64,000 nt of DNA from NCBI RefSeq assembly GCF_964033635.1, contig NZ_OZ035533.1:3968001-4032000 (forward strand), written 5' to 3'. The notes beneath the pieces were generated by a model. The model saw only the letters and a list, made by a program, of their open reading frames with translations. It was not told where the DNA came from and did no database searches. Each line of letters opens with the position of its first letter. Position 1 is the first letter of the stretch. This stretch comes from Chitinophaga sp. MM2321. Lineage in GTDB: Bacteria; Bacteroidota; Bacteroidia; Chitinophagales; Chitinophagaceae. Positions 53,924 to 63,400 of this stretch are shown piece after piece. The position numbers and the translations under genes are program-made.

Positions 53924-54433
53924 TTAAAACCGGGGGATCTCTCCTGCCTTCAGTTCTTTTCCGCGCAGTTTCTCAGCCGCAGCAAAGGCCTCATCAGCCA
54001 ATGCCCTGAATCCTTTAGGCGCCTTATTTACCGGGCCGGTATAGATGCCAATAAAAGGTTTATTATAGCTCCGGCGGCTAACGGGGTCGGTTATACGAAA
54101 ATACTGTGTGTACCAGCCCTGCACATGTCGCGTATCGGGTGGTGCTTTCTTAGCCGCTTTATCCCGGTTGGCCTGAATTTTCTCCCGTGTTATTTTCTCT
54201 ATACCGGCAGGTGAAAAGAAATATACCTTTCTTCCCTGGAAAGACTGGCCATCGCCCCGCTTGAACACACCGGCATGATGCCATTCCGTTGCAAATACTT
54301 CCAGCTCCTTTGCCGTAATCTTCATTCCCAATTGCTTTGACAATAACGTAGCTACTGCCCCTGCCTTCAGCAGCCCTTTCTCTTCTGCATCCTGATAGTT
54401 TTCGGATTTCCCCTGTCGCAGGTAGTGACTCAT
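53924..54433 (-). CDS. Hypothetical protein, about 169 residues
   Basis: A soluble, basic protein that I do not recognise. It has no signal peptide or membrane segment. Visible features are a region that may form a winged helix (AGAVATLLSKQLGMKITAKE, EVFATEWHHAGVFKR), a linker rich in Lys and Ala, and a Tyr-rich middle (WYTQYFRITDPVSRRSYNKP). Starts at 54439 or 54454 would add a few residues; MSHYLRQGKSENYQD looks most natural. It lies between the glycosidase and the LytTR gene, both on the same strand with short gaps, so it may share their transcript. Confidence 0.6.
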   Translation of the reverse strand: MSHYLRQGKSENYQDAEEKGLLKAGAVATLLSKQLGMKITAKELEVFATEWHHAGVFKRGDGQSFQGRKVYFFSPAGIEKITREKIQANRDKAAKKAPPDTRHVQGWYTQYFRITDPVSRRSYNKPFIGIYTGPVNKAPKGFRALADEAFAAAEKLRGKELKAGEIPRF

Positions 54434-54485
54434 TTTCATACCGGGAAGATACAAATTATCAATAAATCACTACCTGCCCGGGTAA

Positions 54486-56477
54486 TTACATGCTGATCTG
54501 TACGGGCGTACCCGGTTTGCGGGTGACAGACTTATGTAGTTTACCATTCACATATACATTGGTCTGAATATTTTTACCCGCTCTTTCAATAAGTATATCA
54601 ATAGATTTACCACCAAATGCCACCATGTTTTTGAGCGACATCCCCTTCCACTCTTCCGGCAAATGTGGAGTTACAGAAAACTGCGAAAGCCCTTCCGGCT
54701 CAAAGCCAAACAACCCTTCTGTGATGGTTCTGCAATAGAGCGCACTTTCAGCAGACAAATGCCGCTGATTCCCTTCCGGCCAGGCTTCTACCGCATATGG
54801 TACATGCGCTCCCAACAACCGCCGGTTGGAATATTTCGTTAAAAACAAAAGGGCTTTCTCCGTGGCGCCTGCCGCAAAGGCTCCCCGTAAACCATAAAGC
54901 GTGGATCGATCCCAGAAAGTATTATCACCGGATTGTGTGAGCAATCCGTCATCCGTCCATAATAAAGGAGAAAACAAAGCATCAAGTGTTCCTTTGGCAC
55001 GGTCAAAAATATTCATTGTCAGCGGTACACAAATCCAGGAGCGGAGTTTGGTATTGCCGGCGTAATACCGGTAGGTATCAAAGCCCTCTACATTTGCTGA
55101 AAAGAAAGTGTTGATATGCTGTTTTAACTGTGCAGCGGTATGTTCATATTCAAGCAATTGTTTTTTATCAACCCCCAGATCCCTTCCTAACTTCGCAGCA
55201 TGGATCAGGGCATCGTAGTACAGGGAAGAGGTACTCAGATTGGCCTTCCCCGCAGGAAAGCGACCTTCCAGTTCATCACTGTCGGAAGTTACCACACCAT
55301 CTTTATTGATCTGTCTTTTACAATATTCCAGGCACCAGGCTATCAGGGGCCATATTTCCTTTGCTTTGGCTTTATCGCCAAGCGCCAGGGCAAACCGGGA
55401 GGCACCATAAGCTATCATAGCCTGATCGCCCCGGTCGCCGGCGCCGTTCCAGTAACCATCGCCTTCGGCAATAATAGAACTGGGAATGGGCTTATAAGCG
55501 GGGTTCATCCATTTTGAAAACCACCTCCAGGAAGTCAACCCACTTTCAATAGCTGTTTCGTAGCCGGAATACGCAAAAAAGGGATTGGCATATTCTGCCT
55601 GATCATTTGCCCAGATAGCCGCATAATAGCTGCCACCGCCAGGACTATGTACCAGTCCTCCCTTGGTGGCAAAGATACTTTCCATCGCCCGGATCTTGGC
55701 GAAATCAAACATCCTGTTAATTACAGGATCGGGGCTGCTAAAACGCAGGTTGCCAAACATCTTTTCAACAAATGCCTGTCGCTTTCCGATTTCAGCAGTA
55801 ACATCCACCTCACCAAATGCGGGCGCTGTTATTTTTCTGCCGGAATAAACCATCGAAAACTTAATGGAATCACCGGACGCTAGTTTATACACACCGCTGT
55901 GCTGTGATCCGGCCTTCAGTTCATATACACCGTACACACTTTTCTCTGCACTGCTTCTGGAATTCTTTTCAAAGTCCTCTACTTCTACTGCTATCTCCTT
56001 TTCCCCGTTGTTGGTTAATATAAATTGCTCAACAGCAAATGCCTGGTCAACGGAAGGCGCAAATATCCGGGAGATCTGTACTTTATTACCGGCATCGGAA
56101 TCCATGCGCAGCCATCCTTTCAGATAGCACTCCTTTACTTTCTCCTTTATTATCCTGCCGTTAATTTTTATTATCGGGCTTATTTCTGTCCCGAACGTGT
56201 ACATGGTGTGTGCATGTGTATTATTGGGGATCGTTCTGAGCATAGGGAAGATCAGTTGTTTACTACTGACCAGCATCCCATCTTTATCTGTACCATAAGT
56301 AAGAATGACGGAGACCTGTTTTCCGCTCATTTCTATATGATCGGTATGCACATCATTATTTCCAACTTTCCAGGAAATACCACGATCCAGTACCAGCTCC
56401 CACCGGTTCTGGGCAGATAAATGGCTTTGTACCAAAAGTAATAAGAGCAGTGAAGCGATTAAATAAGTTCTTCCCAT
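54486..56477 (-). CDS. (alpha/alpha)6-barrel glycoside hydrolase (six-hairpin type), family uncertain
   Basis: A secreted protein of about 663 residues with signal peptide (MGRTYLIASLLLLLLVQ... SAQ), an N-terminal beta-sandwich region (about 25-250) and a helical barrel (about 265-600) of the six-hairpin glycosidase superfamily (SPGGGSYYAAIWANDQAEYA, GDRGDQAMIAYGASRF, WPEGNQRHLSAESALY). The closing part returns to beta-sheet. The fold fits families such as GH78, GH95 or GH63-like enzymes, but I cannot decide the family or substrate. The frame extends 32 codons upstream without signal features, so 56477 is the start. Probably a periplasmic or surface enzyme. Confidence 0.75.
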   Translation of the reverse strand: MGRTYLIASLLLLLLVQSHLSAQNRWELVLDRGISWKVGNNDVHTDHIEMSGKQVSVILTYGTDKDGMLVSSKQLIFPMLRTIPNNTHAHTMYTFGTEISPIIKINGRIIKEKVKECYLKGWLRMDSDAGNKVQISRIFAPSVDQAFAVEQFILTNNGEKEIAVEVEDFEKNSRSSAEKSVYGVYELKAGSQHSGVYKLASGDSIKFSMVYSGRKITAPAFGEVDVTAEIGKRQAFVEKMFGNLRFSSPDPVINRMFDFAKIRAMESIFATKGGLVHSPGGGSYYAAIWANDQAEYANPFFAYSGYETAIESGLTSWRWFSKWMNPAYKPIPSSIIAEGDGYWNGAGDRGDQAMIAYGASRFALALGDKAKAKEIWPLIAWCLEYCKRQINKDGVVTSDSDELEGRFPAGKANLSTSSLYYDALIHAAKLGRDLGVDKKQLLEYEHTAAQLKQHINTFFSANVEGFDTYRYYAGNTKLRSWICVPLTMNIFDRAKGTLDALFSPLLWTDDGLLTQSGDNTFWDRSTLYGLRGAFAAGATEKALLFLTKYSNRRLLGAHVPYAVEAWPEGNQRHLSAESALYCRTITEGLFGFEPEGLSQFSVTPHLPEEWKGMSLKNMVAFGGKSIDILIERAGKNIQTNVYVNGKLHKSVTRKPGTPVQISM

Positions 56478-56662
56478 TTTTTTATTTTGATAAAGCGTAG
56501 ATCTTTTAAAACTACGGTTTTCCCCTTTTAAATTATCATTTAATTCAACGGGAATGACTACACTATCACGCATTGCGGAAATTGGTCTGAAAAGAATTTT
56601 CCGGGTAAAATGTTGGCAAATAAATAAAATCCTTCTTACATTTGAATAGCTACTAAAAGAAT

Positions 56663-56736
56663 CGGGATGTAGCGCAGCCCGGTAGCGCGCGTCGTTCGGG
56701 ACGACGAGGCCGCAGGTTCGAATCCTGTCATCCCGA
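56663..56736 (+). tRNA. tRNA-Pro (anticodon CGG)
   Basis: A full cloverleaf of 74 nt: acceptor CGGGATG/CATCCCG, D-stem GCGC/GCGC, anticodon stem CGTCG/CGACG around loop TTCGGGA (anticodon CGG at 56697-56699, reading CCG), T-arm GCAGG-TTCGAAT-CCTGT and discriminator A. The 3' CCA is not encoded. It is flanked downstream by a degraded type I restriction gene, and tRNA genes are common integration sites. Confidence 0.95.
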
Positions 56737-56756
56737 CTATTTTTAGCTCATTTTTT

Positions 56757-56783
56757 AAAACCCGCTCTAGTAGCGGTTTTTTT
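56757..56783 (+). terminator. Terminator after tRNA-Pro
   Basis: AAAACCCGCT pairs with AGCGGTTTTTTT (one bulged C) around a 5-nt loop, 20 bp after the tRNA end, followed by a T-run. Confidence 0.75.
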
Positions 56784-56825
56784 AATTCGATCCTACTTGT
56801 GTTTTTTGGTAATTTCTAAAATATG

Positions 56826-57235
56826 TTATTCTCCCCAACCTCTGCCTCCGCTGGTTAAAAAAGTAGTCAACTCTTTTAATTTAACAACTTTTAGTTTTGC
56901 TCTATTGGTAATAGGGTTATCAAAGAAGTTAGAGAAACTGCTTTTCAAAAATTCATCGAGCAATCGGATGCTCTCCTTACGTTGGATTATCAGGTTTTCG
57001 GCTTTGCTTAAGAGATTGGCAATGCGGAGTTGGTCATTATATTCAGGAATAGGAACGAGTATTTTTTAATCCCTGTGTTTGAAATTGCTGATTGAATTGC
57101 ACCGGTGCATAATTTGTTCTTTTGCCTTTGAAATTCTTCATGCTTAAGGAATTGCAAAAAATAATCTCCATTCACAACCGACAGGTTTATAAGCAGCTCC
57201 GCATTGCTGAGTAAAAAAGATATCGAGGGAAAGAT
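56826..57235 (-). pseudogene. hsdS: Frameshifted remnant of a type I restriction-modification specificity subunit
   Basis: Two minus-strand reading frames together encode one HsdS fragment. The first reads ...DYFLQFLKHEEFQRQ, then KLCTGAIQSAISNTGIKK; the second continues ILVPIPEYNDQLRIANLL, then KAENLIIQRKESIRLLDEFL and the start of a second recognition domain (VVKLKELTTFLTSGGRGWGE) before a stop at 56826-56828. The join falls in a run of six A on the minus strand (57067-57062); a seventh A would restore the frame. It is the central conserved helix region between the two target-recognition domains of HsdS. No hsdM or hsdR is present. The upstream limit is approximate. Confidence 0.72.
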
Positions 57236-57249
57236 ATACAGAAAAACAC

Positions 57250-57314
57250 AACATGACGTAAGACGCAATACGGCCGCTCTCAGGAAGCGGCCGTATTGCG
57301 TCTTACGTCATGTT
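57250..57314. repeat. 29-bp perfect palindrome
   Basis: Arms 57250-57278 and 57286-57314 are perfectly complementary over 29 bp around a 7-nt loop. The arm contains ACGCAATACGGCCGCT, which belongs to none of the other hairpin families here. It lies between the hsdS remnant and the PL8 stop. The rest of 57315-57439 shows no gene; a 20-codon frame after it is not supported. Confidence 0.85.
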
Positions 57315-57439
57315 ATGGTAAATATATTTATACCATCAGGATTGAAATTACATCGCAAGGAAATAGATTATCTACGCTCATTTTAAAAAAGTAGAGGGCA
57401 TAGTTTATGGGAATTTCATTAGAAAAAACAATTCAGCTT

Positions 57440-60352
57440 TTACTTCTTCACCACCTTCCTGGTTTCATTTCTCTCCGGCCCGCTCAGCTGCAGGAAGTAC
57501 AAGCCTGCCGGCAGCTGCTGAAGATTGATCTCGAACTGCTGACTACCATCTAATATTTCCAGTTTTACTACACGTCCGGAAACGTCTCTCAATTCCGCTT
57601 TATTGTACACGCGATCCGTTTGTACCCGCACAAAATTTCCTGCCGGAACGGGGAATACTTTTGTGCCCTGGTAAATTGTTTCTTTGGATATTGCCGACTG
57701 CATCCTGAGCTGAAGAGGAGGACTGGAAGTGTATACCAGCGAAGGCCGCCTGTCCGTCTCGGTGGTTTCTCTTGAACTGAAGTTTGCGTCCGTCAAAGCG
57801 CCGGTACCATTGGAAACGACCTTGAGGGTAAGTATCCCGTCCGCCGATTGCTGGGCTATCGCGATATCGGTCACGTCCCATTCTGCATAGTTGCCTGCGG
57901 CCAATGCCTGTATGGTATCGAGGTTGGAAGTAACGGCGGGCATATTGTTCCAGGTGATGCCGGTTTCCGTCCAGCTGTCGTCGCTTACGTACTGGGCTAT
58001 CCACGGCACGGTAGTGATGTCGGTGTTTGCATAGTTCACACGCAGCCGCAATTTCACCTGTTGTGTATTGGAAGGTAAGCTGGATACATTAAACTTGAAG
58101 AAGGTTTCGCGCGTATAACCTACCCCGTCTTTTTTGACCATCAGTGAGGTGACGGTGCCGAAGTTCGCATTTTCGTAAGTAGCGCCGTCGCGCACATATG
58201 AGTCCGCAATCGCGGGTATCGAACCGCTCGTTCCGTGTATCGGTGTCGAAAGATTGACGTTATAAACGACCGAAGAGCCGGCTGAGTTACCTGAAGGCAT
58301 GGTGCAGTTGAGAAGCCTTGTCTGCGGAATGTTCGGAAGATCAAGATATACCTTTACCGCGGTGGAGGACTGCGAAGGACTTGCTATGTGCATGGTCACA
58401 TTGGTAGTTCCCACGCCTTTCAGCATAATGGCGCAAGCCCTGTCCACCGTAATGGTTACGGAGTCTTTGGTGAAAGTACCGGCTGTGTAAAACATCATCT
58501 GCCAGACATTCAGACCCACATGGCGCACTGCCTGTATACCGCTGGTATTGTATTGTATGCGCACCTGCGAGGTGTCGTAAGTGGCCATATCCTGCCCGGG
58601 CACCACATAGTATGCATAACTGTCGTTCGTGGGGGCAGTGCCATGGTCGAACCAGAGCTTGAATACGTTCATGGTTTGTGTGGCGGTGGAGCCGCCGTTG
58701 TTGTTGATGCTATTCCAGGTGCCGGACTGGGCCTGGTTGGTCAGGCGTATGTTGCCACCCGAAGGGAAATAATACCCGACACCGTCGTGCGATGCCCATT
58801 TCAGCGTATTGTTATAAGTGTACGAGCCGGTAGCCAGTGTGCTTTGCGAGCCACCCTCGAATACGGTCACATTGCCGTTGAGCAGGCACTGGTTCACGGT
58901 GGTATTGATGGCTTGCGAGGCGGTGGACTTTATGTTCCCGCCAAGGCAAACCACTTCGTTGTCAAAAAAGAACCAGGATTTGCGTGCCTGTGTGTTGTAG
59001 TCGTTAAAAGCCAACGCTATTGCGCCGTATACAGAATCGGAAACGCCGCCGGAATAGGATGCCTTGCCGCGATTATCAATATCATCGCCCCATTCCGCGC
59101 GAAGCGGGAACGTAGTGATAACAGGTACTGTAGTACCGGGTATCCGCGCCCAGTCCCACACGGGGAAAATATTATAGTATTCCGGGCCATTCACCTGGAT
59201 GCTGGTTGCGCCTTCAGAGAGATAATACCCTTTCAGGTTTTCCTTGTTACCGTTCTCGGACTTGGCGGTACGCGTGGATACGTTCCGCAGACCAAAGAAA
59301 TAACCCGGGCGGTGATGCACCGTATAATCGGAATGCCAGTAATGTCTATGCAGGGGCGTTATCATGTAAGAGGGCGGCTGGCTGCCGCCGTGGCGGGCAA
59401 TGGCTGCATCGTATTCTGCCGCATGTGTGGTATCCAGCGCCTTCATCTTCGTAATCGTGCCGGTGTTTGGCTGGGAGAGATGATTGACCTTGCTTATGCT
59501 GCGGCCGCTTACGCTGAAATCGATATACCTGCCGCGCAGGACCTTCAAAAATCCATTGCGCACAAAATTGCTGAGGAGGGTGAGCTTGGTGCTGGACAAT
59601 GCCCAGGTTGTACCGCGCAGATAGGTGGCAACTTTTACCTCGCCGGCTAAAAATCCCTGGCCATAACCGGACATATACAGCTGGGGGCCATGCTGCTGGA
59701 AGGTCATGTCTGGCTGGATGCCCTCTCCGGTAGTGATGACGATGGGTTGGAACGCTTGTGTGACCCCCGTGTTCATGAGCGTGGCGTTTGCGGTGAGGCA
59801 GGCGCGGTAAATGAAATGTGTGGCAACGTCCAGTTTGTTCGCGCCTGTTTGGTTGGCGGGATTGCCCCGGTTCATCTGCGATATCAGGTTGCTCCGCAGG
59901 GTGGAGGGCAGGGAGAGAGGCGCGGTTTCCAGCGTGATGAGTATTTCCCCGATCCGCTGCGGGTTGGATATCTCGTTGTGAAACCAGTTCGAGCTTATCG
60001 GATCGCGGGTGTCCCAGTAGTCCAGCGAACGGGTAATGGCGTCAAAAAGGGTGTCGTTGTGATAGTAGGCACTGCTGGGGTGCATATATCCAAGCGCAAA
60101 AGTTTTCACCCGGTTGATGTGGGTGGCCGCCTGGTAGTTGGAGACATTGCTATAGATGATGTCCGGCCAGGAGCCATTCGTTTTAAGGGTGGCCAGCGTA
60201 GCCGCCACATTGCTATTCAGCGTGGTAATCGACCCCGCCGAGGATAGCTGTTCCTCGCGGACGCGATCCATCACCAGCGTGTAATCCGTTTGGGCGATGG
60301 ATGCCAGCGAACAGGTACAGAAAAAAATAAAGAGTAACAGTCTGCATTTCAT
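57440..60352 (-). CDS. Polysaccharide lyase family 8 with DNRLRE-like domain and T9SS tail
   Basis: A 970-residue secreted lyase. Signal peptide 1-20, then the alpha/alpha toroid and beta-sandwich of PL8 (chondroitin AC, hyaluronate or xanthan lyases). Catalytic residues line up with Pedobacter heparinus chondroitinase AC: N172 (TGANK), H221 (QQHGPQLY), Y230 (GYGQG) and R284 (SGRS), with the same His-Tyr-Arg spacing, plus E366 in KSENGN. Residues about 725-880 resemble a DNRLRE-type carbohydrate-binding domain (ADSYVRDGATYENANFG). The last ~75 residues are a type A T9SS sorting domain (VRVQTDRVYNKAELRDVSGR ... KVVKK), so it is exported by the Por system. Control by the adjacent hybrid two-component gene is likely. 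Substrate is unresolved. Confidence 0.9.
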   Translation of the reverse strand: MKCRLLLFIFFCTCSLASIAQTDYTLVMDRVREEQLSSAGSITTLNSNVAATLATLKTNGSWPDIIYSNVSNYQAATHINRVKTFALGYMHPSSAYYHNDTLFDAITRSLDYWDTRDPISSNWFHNEISNPQRIGEILITLETAPLSLPSTLRSNLISQMNRGNPANQTGANKLDVATHFIYRACLTANATLMNTGVTQAFQPIVITTGEGIQPDMTFQQHGPQLYMSGYGQGFLAGEVKVATYLRGTTWALSSTKLTLLSNFVRNGFLKVLRGRYIDFSVSGRSISKVNHLSQPNTGTITKMKALDTTHAAEYDAAIARHGGSQPPSYMITPLHRHYWHSDYTVHHRPGYFFGLRNVSTRTAKSENGNKENLKGYYLSEGATSIQVNGPEYYNIFPVWDWARIPGTTVPVITTFPLRAEWGDDIDNRGKASYSGGVSDSVYGAIALAFNDYNTQARKSWFFFDNEVVCLGGNIKSTASQAINTTVNQCLLNGNVTVFEGGSQSTLATGSYTYNNTLKWASHDGVGYYFPSGGNIRLTNQAQSGTWNSINNNGGSTATQTMNVFKLWFDHGTAPTNDSYAYYVVPGQDMATYDTSQVRIQYNTSGIQAVRHVGLNVWQMMFYTAGTFTKDSVTITVDRACAIMLKGVGTTNVTMHIASPSQSSTAVKVYLDLPNIPQTRLLNCTMPSGNSAGSSVVYNVNLSTPIHGTSGSIPAIADSYVRDGATYENANFGTVTSLMVKKDGVGYTRETFFKFNVSSLPSNTQQVKLRLRVNYANTDITTVPWIAQYVSDDSWTETGITWNNMPAVTSNLDTIQALAAGNYAEWDVTDIAIAQQSADGILTLKVVSNGTGALTDANFSSRETTETDRRPSLVYTSSPPLQLRMQSAISKETIYQGTKVFPVPAGNFVRVQTDRVYNKAELRDVSGRVVKLEILDGSQQFEINLQQLPAGLYFLQLSGPERNETRKVVKK

Positions 60353-60406
60353 ATGCGTATGATTTTGGTAGAATTAGGTGAAAAATTTTCATAGTCTATG
60401 TATAAA

Positions 60407-60414
60407 CAAATCTA
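60407..60414 (-). promoter_or_regulatory. Candidate -7 element for the PL8 gene
   Basis: On the minus strand TAGATTTG matches TAnnTTTG exactly, 54 bp before the PL8 start. No TTTG lies at the normal -33 distance; an activator-dependent promoter would be consistent with that. Confidence 0.4.
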
Positions 60415-60466
60415 AGCGAGCACTCCGGAGGTGGGGGGTGAATTTTATAACTAAAAGGGGGGAAAT

Positions 60467-63400
60467 TTATAAATCCGGCTCGCCTGCATAGGCTGTAGGG
60501 GTCTTGCCGAACTGTTTTTTGAACTCCCGGCTGAAATATTTCCGGTCGTTATACCCAACCATATACGCCACTTCGTACACCGTATGCTGTTTTTTCCGGA
60601 GCAGCTCGGCCGCTTTTCTGAGGCGGAGGGATTTTACGAAATCGTTTACGGACATATTGGTGAGGGCTTTCAGTTTTTTGTACAATACTGGCTGGCTCAT
60701 AGCTACCTTGCGGGCCAGCATGTCTACACCGAATTCCGGGTCGTCCATATGCTCGTGTACGAGCTCCACCAGCTTTTCGAGGAAGGCGTTGTCCAGCGAA
60801 TTGGGAAGCGCGGCAGCGGGAACGTCCGGCCGTTCGGCCTTTAGCTGCCGTCCGTATTTCTGCTGCATCTTTTCCCTGGAAGCCAGCAGGTTACGCACGT
60901 TCAACTCCAGCACGCGGGTGCTGAATGGTTTGGTAAGATACAAGTCTGCACCGGTTTCCAGGCCGCTCAACTGGTCTTCCTGCGAGCTTTTGGCAGTGAG
61001 CAGTATCACGGGGATGTGACTGGTGCGTTCATCGGTTTTTAACAGATAGCAGAAGCGCAGGCCGTCCATTTCAGGCATCATCACATCGCTGATCACGATG
61101 TCTGGTATTTGCGAGGTGGCGAGCGCAAGCCCTTCGGCGCCGTTCTCACTCTCCAGCACGAGGTATTGTCCGCTGAAGGTCTCCCTTACCAGTTCGCGCA
61201 GTTTCGGGTTGTCTTCCACGATATGCACCGTGAGCGGGTGGTTTTCTTCCGGCTGCGCCGGTTGGATGTCTTCTTCCATCACGCGGACAGGAGGTATTTC
61301 CATCGCTTCATGCTTGCCGATCACATGTTGCGTGCCTTCAAAATGCGCGCTGCCCAGTTGCAGGGTAACGGTAAAGCACGTTCTGCCTTCCCTTCCATCT
61401 GCCAGCGGCGCGCTTTCCACGGTCAGCGTGCCTTTGTGCAGCTCCACAATATTTCTGGACAGCGCCAGCCCAATGCCGTAACCGGTGTTCTGGAACCCGT
61501 GATCGGCCACCTGGAAAAAATTGGTGAACAGCTTGCCCAGGTATTCCGGGGCTATGCCGCGACCATTATCCGTGACCGTTATGATGTACGTGTTTTTATG
61601 CTGCGCCACATGCAGGCTGATGCAACCGCCATCTGGCGTGAACTTGAACGCATTGCTTAACAGGTTAAAGAACACCTTGTCCAGCTGCTCGCGGTCGAAA
61701 TACGCGGGAGCTTGTTGTATATCATAACTGAAAGCCGTTTTGATCCGCCTGCGCCGCGACAATTCCCTGAAATTACCGCCGATGTTTTCCAGGAAAGGAA
61801 TAAGGTCTTGCTCCGCCACATGCAGTTTGAGGTGATTGGTTTCCGCTTTGCGGAAGTCCATCAGTTCGCTGACGAGCTTCAGTAGCCTGTCCGCATTGTT
61901 GCGCACGGTGGACAGCTGCGGCCGCATCGGGTCATCATGTTTAAGTGTATGGATCATCTTTTCCACCGGCGCCATCAGCAGCGTAAGGTGGGTGCGAATT
62001 TCGTGGGATACATGGGTGAAGAAGTTGAGTTTTACCTGGTGCAGGTCTTCTTCCTTCAGCAGCAATGCCCGCATGAAAAAGTACCGGGTAACGACGAAGA
62101 ACAGCAGCGCCAGCAACACCGCATACAGGCAATATGCCCACCAGGTGCGCCAGAACGGCGGCTGAACGGTAATGTCCATAAACACAGGCGTACTCCATAC
62201 GCCATCGTTATTGGCGCCTTTCACCCAAAGTGTGTAGCTGCCGGACGACAGGTTGGCATAGGTCACAGACGGGGTGCTGGTTTCTATCCAGTCGCGGTCT
62301 GCGTCTTCCAGCTTGTATGCATAGCGGTTTTTGCCGCTTTTGATGTAGTTGAGTAAGGCGAATTCGATGGTGAACACTTCCTGGTCGTGCCGGAAACTGA
62401 GCTTGCGCAGATAACCGATATCTTTTTTCAGAAGGCCATTTTTCCCGCCGATGTTCACCGGTTGGTTGAACAGCTGCAGGCCGGTGAAAAGTACGGGAGC
62501 GGAGTAGGTATTCGCCGCTATCCTGCCAGGGAAGAAACTGGTGATGCCGTTGAACCCGCCGAAGTACATTTCGCCCCGGCTGTCTTTCAGGAAGGCATTG
62601 TAATTAAAAGTGTTGGCCGCTATGCCATCGCTGATGGTGTATGTCTGGAAGGATTTTTTCTCCGGGTCGAACTTCACAAGGCCATTGCCTGTGCTGATCC
62701 AGAACTGGTGATGCTCGTCTTCCAGCAGGCCCATCACATTGTTGTGCGGGAGCCCGTCTTTTTCCGTGTACATGGTATGTTGCCGCAAATCCGGACTGTA
62801 TCGCACCAGGCCGCCGTAATACAGGCTCACCCAGATGTTGCCCCGCGAATCTTCCTGCACGGCATTGATGTATTTCTTGAGGACAGCCTTCATCTTCCCA
62901 CCCTGGCTCATGTACAACCCCCTGGTAGCGCCTGCCCAGTATCTGCCGCGCGAATCCTGGAAAAGATAACGGATAGACTGTTTGGCGGTTGGCCCGGTAA
63001 GCGCGGAATCGTTCAGGGGAAACAATTCAGTTCCTTTGCGCTGCATAATGTGCAGGCCGGTGTTTGAACCGATCCAGAAGCGGCCCTCGTTGTCCTCCAT
63101 CAGCGAAGTGATTTCGCGCGGGAAAGCGTTCGGGTCCTGCTGATCGTAGAAATATCTTTTAAAACGCCCTGTGCCTTTTGCCATTACGTCCAACCCGCCG
63201 CCATGTGTGCCGGTCCAGATGTTATGATCGGCGTCTTCGTATACGATCTTCACAAGATTGGAACCAATGGAGCCGGGATCATCGGGAGCATGCTTATAAT
63301 AAGTATAGGCGCCGGTTTTACGGTTGTAGTAATTCAGGCCGCCACCTTCGGTACAGATCCAAAGGTTCTGCTGCCTGTCTTCAAGGATGTAGCTTACCAC

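Noticed and set aside
56478..56573. Longer start for the six-hairpin glycosidase
   Set aside because: The extra residues are hydrophilic and would bury the signal peptide that begins at 56477.
56797..57069. Plus-strand 90-residue open frame after tRNA-Pro
   Set aside because: It is the antisense of the hsdS remnant; the minus-strand reading gives conserved HsdS sequence.
58388..59650. 420-codon open frame antisense to the PL8 lyase gene
   Set aside because: It is fully inside the lyase gene, its translation has no recognisable motif and is Gly/His/Val-rich as expected for an antisense shadow of a GC-rich gene; the PL8 catalytic residues confirm the other strand.
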